Assembly (NCBI GenBank): GCA_030267565.1
Contig: BRXU01000050.1
Span: 186,001 to 250,000, forward strand
From: Pleodorina starrii
Lineage: Eukaryota > Chlorophyta > Chlorophyceae > Chlamydomonadales > Volvocaceae
Direction: 5' to 3'
DNA: 64,000 nt
This document shows positions 56,001 to 64,000 of the stretch, piece by piece. The translations under genes and the position numbers were made by a program. Position 1 is the stretch's first letter. Every line of letters begins with the position of its first letter. Below the pieces are notes generated by a model. The model ran no database searches, had not been told where the DNA came from, and saw only the letters and a program-made list of their open reading frames with translations.

Positions 56001-59000
56001 CTGGCCGTCAAAAAGCCAAATCCTGGCGTTCGCCGCCGCAGCGCCGTCCGGGCACCATACGGCGCCTGGGTGGCGGCCCCGAGCGCCTGGGCGGCGGCCC
56101 GGCACGCAGGCTGAGTCGGCTCTGGGTTTCGGTCTCCCCTTCCCTTCCCTTCCCGACGCTGCAGCAAACATGGTAACCACCAGCTTATTTTCATCAGCTG
56201 GTCAAGAAAGGCACACGCACACACGCACGCTCCAGCGCGCCCGGCCAAGCCAGCCACCCCGAGTCCCCAACCCCTCCGGCTCTTTTGGGGTCCACCCCCG
56301 ATCCCGCCCCTCCGCCCTACCCGGCGCCGGCGCGGAGAAGTACCACTGGCTGAGCGTGTCTGCGGTTCGGGGGAGGCGAGGGGGGGGGGAAGTGCGGGGG
56401 GTGCGGGGGGGAGGTGCGCCGGTAAGCGGGCTTGCGGGAGTGAGTGAGTGAGGGGGGAGTTGAAGAATAAAGGAGAACCGCAGGGACGTGAGGGGGGGAG
56501 GACATTGTGGATTTGAGGGTGCGGATCAAGTTCGGGGGAAGAGGGGAGGGGGAAGTATCTGTGGGCTAAGCCCCCGGTGCTTGCTCGCGTACTTTCCCTT
56601 CTTGAATCCACTAGGCAAGGTAACACGGGAGGCATAAAGGCAAAAAGATACGGCGCGTTCCTCCCCCTCCCTCCCTCCTTTCCCCCCCTCCCGCGTCCCC
56701 TCGTCCCGGGCCGATTTATTTCCCCCCCCCCTTCCCCCCCCTGCTCGCCTGCCACGGTGTACAGCTTGATCTCCAGGGTCAGCATGACTGTCCAGGAGAT
56801 GAAGACGGCGCACACGACGGCGTAGGCAGTCGCCCAGAGCTTGGTCTCAAACACGCAGCAGTTGACGCTGCGCGAGCTCGGGAGCAGGAGCGGGAGAGAT
56901 AGCGCGGCAAAAATGGGAAGCCGCGGGGAGAGTGCTTCTCTCTCGAGTGCGATGCGAAAGTAAAACACAGAGGTGCTAGAGGTTGCCAGGGGGGGTAGGA
57001 AGCGGGTAGGAAGCGGGGGATAAAAATAAGGATACCGCCGCTCGCTAGGGCAGGCAGGAGAGACGACGACACGTGCCGCAGCGCAGTGCAGCAAACCCAA
57101 AATTAAGAAACCCACCGCACGCCGAAGTCGTCGTAGCAGACGGCATCCTCGTTGCTCGCCGGCGGGAAGTCGAGCACCGCGGGGTTGCGCTTGGCGCTCC
57201 CCACCTGGAAGGCGCTTATAAAGGCCGCGAAACCGTACAACAGTACGGCAGCGCCCGCCAGCTTAATCAGCAGGGCGGCAGGTACCAGCGCCACGTTCTC
57301 GTACAGGGCGCGAGCTGTACAGTGCACGGCGAAAGCGGGCGGTCGGGGTGGGGCAAGCGGGCGGGCGGCAAGAGTGAGGGCGGACCGGAATACGACACAG
57401 CAGGGACCGCTTAAAACGGGTAATGTGTCCCATCGCTGCGGCACCCACATCCTTTCCATCACACCCACACCCACATCACACCCACACCATCACACCCACC
57501 CGACAGCGCCAGCAGCTCCGCGCACAGCTGCAGGTTGCGGCGAATGAACCAATAGAAGAGGGCGCCCAGCACCGCAAACACCACCAGAATGACGCCCATG
57601 AAGTGCGCCCCTTGCAGGAAGCACACGATGCCCAGGCCCAAGGTGAGGGCCACCGACAGAACCAGGGACAGGATGACCATGGCCTGAGGGGGAAAACGAA
57701 GATACCGCAGCGAAGGGACGAAGACGGCGTCAGCGAAGGGGCAGAGGGGGAGGTGGAGAGGAGGGGGAGCAGGGGGATGCGGCGGGGTACGAGCGTGAGG
57801 CGCACCAGGAGGTGGGGGCAGGGAGGGGAGGTAAGAGAGAAACGGTCCGCAGGGGCGAGAGGGTGGGAAATAAAGAAAGGAAGGGAGGGGTAAAGGAGGA
57901 CGGTTGCATTACGGAAGCTGACAGGGGAGGGGAGGGAAGGGGAAGGGAGGGGAGGCGCGCGGTAGAACCGTTCGAATTCCCCCCTCCCCCGGGAATGGCA
58001 AAACGCGAACGAGGGGAGGAGAGGGGAGGGCAGGGCAGGGTAGAGTATGACAGTCCAACTCGGGTTTGGGTTTAAGAGAAACCATCACGAAACAAAGGGG
58101 CGCGGACCCCGCACGACCAGGCACATGGATGGCGGCACACGGAGAGCCGTCCCAGGTGCAAGGCCGCAGGCCGAACGGCGACCCCGGGATTGGCAGCAGG
58201 CAGGGATTCGCTGCCACGAATCCAGTTGGCACGCGACCCGCGGAGCCACGTGCCGGTATCAGCGCCTTCGTACCTTGCCCGCCCTCCCCCGTCAAAACCG
58301 GTCGGGCCCCAACGGGCCCAGACGCTCCTGGAGGAGCCTTCCCCCCATTTCCCGCCGCAGCCCCCGCCGCACGGTACCTTGGCGAAGCGGCGGAAGAGCA
58401 GCAGGTACGCGACCGAGAAGAACACGGCCAGGCCAGCGGAGATGGGCAGCCATATCGAGACGGCCTTGTTGAAGGATTTTGTGAAGGTGGCGTCCTCGTG
58501 CAGATCGTCGTCGGTCAGGTTGGGGTGCGCCGCCTGCGCGTGTGCAAGTTCGCAATCATGCGTTCGGCGGAGTGGGTTGTGTGCGGCAAGGCGGCGCTGA
58601 GGGGCGTGCCGGAGTCCGGGGCCCAGCTGGCAGGGCAAGCGCAGCTACCCACGGCTCCCCACGAGTAGGCTAAACTACTAGCGCCCCACCTACCCTGTAC
58701 TGCTGGATGTCGCAGCTGGTGCTGTTGGAATAGAAGCCGTTTGTGTAAAATGCCGAGTCCGTATCCCTGTAACAGTAGGGTGAGTGTGCCTGGTGCGTGA
58801 ACAAGCCCATGCCGCGGTTGCACGCCTGAGCAGGTGCTCGTAGCTTCACGTGCCCTCAAACGCGATCCATCCTTACGCGTTGACAAAGACGGCAATTCCC
58901 CAGCCAACCGTCACCGCTGCCAGAAGGACGTAGGCAATTGTGAAGCAAACATCGTTCCGCGAGCGTTTATCCGCGTTGTAGATTGATACTCCTGACTGAT

Positions 59001-59064
59001 GCAGGTAGTGGGCATCTGTTTGGGTTGGTGCGAAGATTCCGCCAGGTCGGCTTTCAACATCCAT
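53080..59064 (-). CDS. choline transporter-like protein (CTL/SLC44 family)
   Basis: Multi-pass membrane protein of a family transporting choline or ethanolamine. Exons in transcription order: 58877-59064, 58694-58766, 58378-58533, 57500-57683, 57116-57314, 56749-56867, 56321-56359, 55589-55818, 55113-55231, 54466-54621, 53885-54014, 53377-53503, 53080-53171. Phase is kept, giving 603 aa. A short soluble N-terminus precedes the first membrane helix (FTIAYVLLAAVTVGWGIAVF). The first loop has an N-glycosylation site (NSTS) and conserved Cys. At least eight more hydrophobic segments follow. The family core is visible as LKHCLTTSFGSVAFASAI, ARNNIICCIIN and TRFATIATAITGQAF. The tail is Gln/Tyr/Pro-rich. 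The intron after 56749 starts with GC (CAG then GCGAGC). A TATA-like box lies about 110 bp upstream of the ATG. The substrate is inferred from the family only. Confidence 0.9.
57690..57742 (+). repeat. dispersed motif B, copy in CTL intron
   Basis: GATACCGCAGCGAAGGGAC followed by a GACGGCGTCAGCGAAGGGG block, just upstream on the minus strand of the exon 57500-57683. Shorter matches occur near 34352-34378 (minus), 34754-34780, 54041-54075 and 54915-54945. Confidence 0.8.
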
Positions 59065-60933
59065 GAGGGCAAGGTCCTTTTTGCTCTACTACTGTTTGTC
59101 CTCCTTGTGTGCCAATGTGGTTCTTCCCTGCCAAAGGTCAATATGAACTACTAGGACAAGAACACCCTAACTTATATACTACGACGTTTATGATGGCAGA
59201 GATTTCGTATGTTCTGGTCAAATCCACTCGTTCACACTTTCTGCCCCTGGACCTCTCAGCATTCCAACCTCGGTCGTAAGCTGTTCGAAGTGCGAATTAC
59301 TATTACCCGATCTGCACGTGAGTCGTGCCGAAACAATCGCGTCTGTCTGTGCCCCGCAAGTGCCCGTGAACGACGACCTGTTGGACGGCAGGGTTACTCT
59401 TTCCTTCCACACATCCTTCCACACGCATCCTTCCCGCAAGCTCCCTTAGGTACAGCTGTTTGACATCACCTTGCTTATGGGAAGTTTGCGATGTACCCCA
59501 AAGGCTCCTGGCCTCGCAAAAGAAGAGTCACTGGAGTCACACCGTCAAAGAGTAACACCAAGTTGGAAGCTCGTAAGAAAGGAAAACCGCATCGTGTCAA
59601 AGCAACCATGTCAAATCAACCCGCGCATCACAGCCTGTAGGTTTTCACGGAAGGCGGTTCGTAACGATGTGCAACGGAAGGTGGTCCCGTGCTGTTCCGT
59701 AACGGTATTCTGCTGCGAAACCTGCGACAGGCAGTGGTAGCTCCATTCTCCTATCTTCCTGACACTATCGATCAACTGGCAACGGTTGGTAGAGGTGGGG
59801 ATTCTTGACTTTATCGCCTCATATGAGGAACTGTAGGATGTCACAGGACTGTCTCTACTACCACGTGGATCTCGCGGCATGCGAGCATGCGACCTCAGGC
59901 CGAGGCGCTGCTCCCGTACTGTTCAAGCTTATTTGAACGATGTGAAGTGCGCTTTCAGCCAGTGGAATGGCCGCATGGGGACAGGGCTGTTCAACCCATG
60001 GGTAAGCGGGTTTGGACTCGAGTTGCCGTGCAGTGCCGTGCCATGCCATGGCAGATCTGCGACGTGTACCGACGTGCTTGGACCTCAAAAAGTTATCACG
60101 TGAGCGGAACCATGCCTAACTGTGCTAGGCTGCTGTGCCGCCACGCGCAATCGCACCAACCCAGATCCTTTGCCAGGTTTCCCCACGATTCCGCTCGGCG
60201 CATGGGTCTTAAGGCCAGCGGCAACTCGCATCCTTGCCTCGGCTTTCGAGCATTGCGTGCAATGTGTTGCGGGCGCATGAGGGCACAGCGGATGATGCAC
60301 GTCCTGCGTGTTTGCGCATATGCAAAAGCCGCGTACGATGCCTGTACCCTTTGTGGCCCCTGCATTCGCATTTCTTGCAGGCGTGCTGCTGCGGAGTTGA
60401 ACGGCCAACCCAAATCCACCCCTGCCCTTCCGACCTCCCCAGCCGCCCCAACCCGTGGGCGAGGCCACGGCAGCCGGCAGTCGGGCGCGGACAGTTACCA
60501 AGGCCACAAGTTGTAGGGCGGGCTACCTGAGAAATGAGAGATTAGCAGAACCATCTTCATGGGAAGCACCGTCGTCCTATAGGGATAGTAAATCGGGGGT
60601 TGGTAAGGATCGCCTCGGGGCCTTGACCGCCGGGTTAAGCATTTCGCGGCAGGGACCGCAGCCTGAAAGTTCACCTCCGACTGCACCCCGTAACGACAAC
60701 ATCCTCCCGTACTATTGGTGCGATACGGGCCAAGAATGCACTTCCAGGTCAACAACCAACTAGCGCCGTACCTGAGCTGTTCGCCGTACATGGTTTCGGT
60801 GTTCCTTGCTGAAGCCCTTGCCCGTGCAACGTTGGTTGCGGCAAGCCTAACTGGCTTGTACTATTCTAGCTTAGGACGGCGTACTTGGTGGATATACGTT
60901 CGCATTCCGACTCGGCGTGGTTAGAAGGCAGCC
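59065..60933. other. divergent intergenic region CTL / PRAT-family gene
   Basis: Contains the CTL TATA-like box and is closer to 50 percent GC. A 209-codon plus-strand frame (59887-60516) has no recognisable domain and is not called. Nothing else is seen. Confidence 0.6.
59172..59178 (-). promoter_or_regulatory. TATA-like box of the CTL gene
   Basis: On the minus strand the sequence reads TATATAA, 108 bp upstream of the CTL start codon. Confidence 0.4.
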
Positions 60934-63355
60934 ATGGTGTACTCCGCTGCCTTTACCACTTCGGCAACCACTGTCCCTAAGGAGCCGTTTCCCAAGGTCA
61001 GGCCGCTCATTCACCCAGAACAGCAGCTTGCCGAGCTTTTGATGATGGTTGTTTTTATGCGTGAACTCACTTGGGTCCAAAGTCAAATTCCTAACTCAGA
61101 GCAAACACCACATTCACAATACAGACTAAGTCGGCGGAAGATGAGCGTGGCGTTGAGCCTCCGGCCCCGGCAATCTTGGCAAAGGCGAGTGGCCTGGCTC
61201 ATCCAGTTGAAAAGTGCAGTATATGGTTCTTCATCTGGCTTGCCAAAGTCCATCTGCTGGAAATGGGGCTTGCAGGCGGCGGACAAGCACGACATCATTG
61301 CCTACACGGTGACCAATGCCTCGCTTTTGAGCCTTGCTGGCCTCGCTGCTGGCGCTCAGGAAGCGTACCTGACCTTTGAGGCAAGTGGCTCGCTCTCCGC
61401 ACACGCGCTGTGCTGCACAAGCGATCCCGAAACGCAGTTCCGACGCAACTTCTGCCGCACCCCCGCTTCCACTCCCTCCCCCACCCCATCGCGCCTAACC
61501 TCCACCGCGCCCGACCCGCGCAGCGCCTGCCGCCCAGCTTGTCGCGCCAGCATTTCAAGCAGGCCAAGCTCCTATTTGGCATCATGGGCAAGAAGACGGC
61601 CTACGCGGGGCTGCTGGGCGCGGTGTTCAGTGCCACGGACGCGTACGTGGAGGGTCTGCGCGGCAAGCACGACATGACCAGCGGCGCGGTCGCAGGCGCC
61701 GTGACGGGCACCATCTTCGGGCTGGGCAGGCCCATGCCGCAGCCCGTGGCGTGGCCCCTGGCTTTCGCCGCGACGGCGGTGGTGGCCGATCTCATCGGAG
61801 AGTACCTGCCTAACTACATGAAGGACTTTAGGTGGGTGGGAGGTGGCATGATCGGTAGGTGGGTGGGAGCTTGCATGATAGGGCGGGGCAGGGGCGCGGA
61901 GAGGGGCGGGTGGGAGCTTGCATGATCGGGCGGGGCAGGGGCGCGGAGAGGGGCGGGTGGGAGCTTGCATGATCGGGCGGGGCAGGGGCGCGGAGAGGGG
62001 CGGGTGGGAGCTTGCATGATCGGGCGGAGCAGGGGCGCGGGGAGGGGCCTACAGAGGCCCGGGGTTTGGAAAGGCACACTGCGAGGCAAGATTGGGCAGG
62101 GGAAGTCCAGGGGTTGTTTCGGTGGCGTGGAGGCCAGGGAGTTGGAGGAGCAGTTGGTGTGCCGCTGGTCGGGCCCTGAGCGCTGGGCTGATCAAGCATG
62201 GCGCGCAGCTGTGTTGCCTCCGGCAACGAAAAGGTTGAAGCGGCTCACGTGTGCCTGTGGATGGCGGCAATCGAGGGTCAGGAAGCGTTGTGCATGAACG
62301 TGAGGCCGAAGGGGCAAACAGGAAGGTGGCCCGGAATCGGGGCTCTTGAAAGAGGACCGCAACGGGCTGCATCGGGGTTTCGTGCGCCACATGATGACAT
62401 GAAAGGCGGACAGGGGCAATACATACTGGCGTGTGCACGCACTCGTCCACGGGCTGCGGGGCTGGGGTGTCGGTAGCAATAGCTGGTCGATACGGCGCGA
62501 ACGAGCAGCATCCTCCTTGCGGATGGCGCCCACCCGTGACGAGACGTTCGGCACCGGGCCGAGTGTTTGCTGCACGACAGCGCTGAATGGGCCCATTGGG
62601 CCACCGCCAGTCCGCCTGGCCAAGCACCCGAAAAGAGGCAGAGAACCGGCCGCGAGATGCAAGCTCCCGGATGAGGCTGGGAGACGGATTGGGTTGTTCT
62701 TTCGACCTCGGCGGAGAAGGCTGAGCCGGCCAGCAGCCCGGAGGGCATCAGACCTCACTTGGTTGCAACCACAATCTCACACCCGCTGGGAGGTGGTTGA
62801 TCACCAATGCCCCGTCGACGCTCCCCTCGCTCGTCCCCAGGATGTACGGTCCCGTTGTGAACCGCGAGAACTGGGGCGACCCCGTCCCGCCGCGCCCGCC
62901 GATCCTGGACACGGGCGCTGCGGTGCGCCCCAACGACCCCGGCCAGGTGAGCGGGTGGGAGGGAGGGAGGGAGGATATGTGGAGCGAGGGAGGGAGGGAG
63001 GAGGGAGGGAGGGAGGATATGGGGAGCGAGGGAGGGCGGGAGGAGGGAGGGAGCGGAGGGAGATGCTAGGCGTCATGGGCGGCTGCATGGCCGCATGGGA
63101 GTTCGGACGTCATGAGAAAGCTCGAGCGAACCGGTCATTAGGCTACGGGGCCGAGGAGATGATGGCTACGGCGGTGGTGAAGTGTCGGGCACGAGCACGA
63201 AGTAATTACACGTATCCTTTTGCGGCTTGCGGATGGTACGAGAAAGCATGTCCTACATGTTTCGATGCTCACGCCAGTCCCCTCCGCCTGCCGTGCCTGC
63301 TTTCTCTCCCCGCCCCTCCCGTGTTGCCACCTGACAGTTCTGGCGCGGTTACTAA
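60934..63355 (+). CDS. Tim17/Tim22/PRAT-family protein, probable complex I subunit B14.7 (NDUFA11)
   Basis: Exons: 60934-60996, 61276-61380, 61524-61831, 62841-62946, 63338-63355. Phase is kept through five exons and the frame closes on TAA, giving 199 aa. The middle holds four short hydrophobic, Gly/Ala-rich segments. A perfect PRAT signature spans about residues 88-118: G, F three later, R after ten more, D four after R, then the AGxxxG glycine pair (LRGKHD, SGAVAGAVTG). This family includes Tim17, Tim22, Tim23, plant OEP16 and complex I B14.7. The length of about 200 residues and the hydrophilic C-terminal tail (VNRENWGDPVPPRPP) favour the complex I subunit in the mitochondrial inner membrane, but an import component is not excluded. 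The intron after 61380 has a GC donor (GAG then GCAAGT). The last exon has only five codons plus stop. Confidence 0.78.
61863..62050 (+). repeat. 47-bp minisatellite, four copies, in PRAT-gene intron
   Basis: Units start at 61863, 61910, 61957 and 62004, each beginning GTGGGAGCTTGCATGAT. The array starts about 30 bp after the donor at 61831. Confidence 0.97.
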
Positions 63356-64000
63356 GGCCGCTCGGTGGTCTACGGCACGTTGGGTTTGGGCTTATCTCTT
63401 TGTAATAGCTGTGGTTTCTGCTAGGGCGGCGGCCGCTGATGTGCGTGAGCCCATCAGGGCGACTTTAGGGCGCTCTCAATGCCGAGGAGACACGCAAGAG
63501 GCGTGGATGGCGTAGGTTGGCCGGCTGGGTGTCAAGAACGGCGTCGGTGAGTACATAGGCGCCTGTGAACTTCTTTGTTAGTTGCGTGCGTGAGCTGGCG
63601 TTGCCTTCCAACTCGGAGGGACGAGGAGGTGAATTTGGGGGTTGGGAAATGGTGTCGTATGTAAAAACTGCATGGTGACGAAAGCGCCGCCTCCTGGTCC
63701 AAAGCAGTGGATGGCCTCTTCTTTGGATTGCCGTTTCATGCCAGCCCAAGCTGCTAAGAGCCCGCAAAGATAGCACGGGGTATGTAAACAGAGCGGGCGG
63801 TCACGGCCAGAGGTCTTCATTGGTGTACGGCGTCGATTAGCCAGCATGGTCAACTCGGCAGTTGCAAGTAAGTATTTTAATGCTGGAACTGCACCAATCC
63901 AGCAATGTGTCTTAGTTACGCATGTACCTCTTACGGTCTTGTAAACATCTAGTCTTTATAGTTTATACACCTGCTGCAAACGTTGGTTGCCACGAAAATT
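63356..64000. other. 3' flank of the PRAT-family gene to window end
   Basis: Several TGTAA words and AT-rich sequence toward the end. No gene or exon recognised. Confidence 0.6.
63401..63405 (+). terminator. candidate TGTAA poly(A) signal of the PRAT-family gene
   Basis: TGTAA 46 bp after the stop codon. Later copies at about 63660, 63783 and 63940 are alternatives. Confidence 0.35.

Noticed and set aside
59887..60516. 209-codon plus-strand frame upstream of the PRAT-family gene
   Set aside because: Composition is arginine/alanine-rich without motifs, and there is no splice or family support.

Overview
The window looks like nuclear DNA from a volvocine (Chlamydomonas-like) green alga. It is very GC-rich. 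Its genes are broken into many short exons by introns full of microsatellites and G- or C-runs. Splice sites are GT-AG with a few GC-AG, and coding exons carry alanine/glycine/glutamine low-complexity stretches. Candidate TGTAA poly(A) signals and TTTTAGGG-type (CCCTAAAA) telomere-like repeats fit Chlamydomonadales. The best-recognised gene, a granule-bound starch synthase with a long C-terminal tail, also fits. I do not assign a species.

Eight protein-coding genes can be built exon by exon, with reading phase kept across every junction. (1) 1-5059 (+): 3' part of an eEF2-kinase-like alpha-kinase, cut by the window start. (2) 8052-12570 (+): granule-bound starch synthase I (STA2). (3) 15538-23108 (-): USP39/SAD1, the catalytically dead ubiquitin-protease-like subunit of the U4/U6.U5 tri-snRNP. 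(4) 23572-28380 (+): a protein with a long Ala/acidic N-terminal part and a C-terminal MEKHLA (PAS-like) domain. (5) 31526-42485 (-): half-size ABCA transporter. (6) 44948-49351 (+): peroxin PEX3. (7) 53080-59064 (-): choline-transporter-like protein (CTL/SLC44). (8) 60934-63355 (+): a 199-aa Tim17/Tim22/PRAT-family protein with a perfect PRAT motif, probably the B14.7/NDUFA11 subunit of mitochondrial complex I.

From gene 2 onward orientation alternates. Genes 2/3, 4/5 and 6/7 converge. Genes 3/4 (463 bp apart), 5/6 and 7/8 diverge from shared promoter regions. The genes are not a pathway cluster: they cover translation control, starch synthesis, splicing, a plastid-type sensor domain, lipid or solute transport, peroxisome biogenesis and probably respiration.

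The most unusual material is non-coding. Two short dispersed motifs recur in introns and 5' flanks across the window. A 296-bp tandem duplication has a diverged relative 16 kb away. A 684-bp element has 27-bp terminal inverted repeats. A 35-bp interstitial telomere-like array lies inside an intron. Several other minisatellites are present. Exon limits come from splice consensus plus phase and protein similarity recalled from known families; no database search was run.
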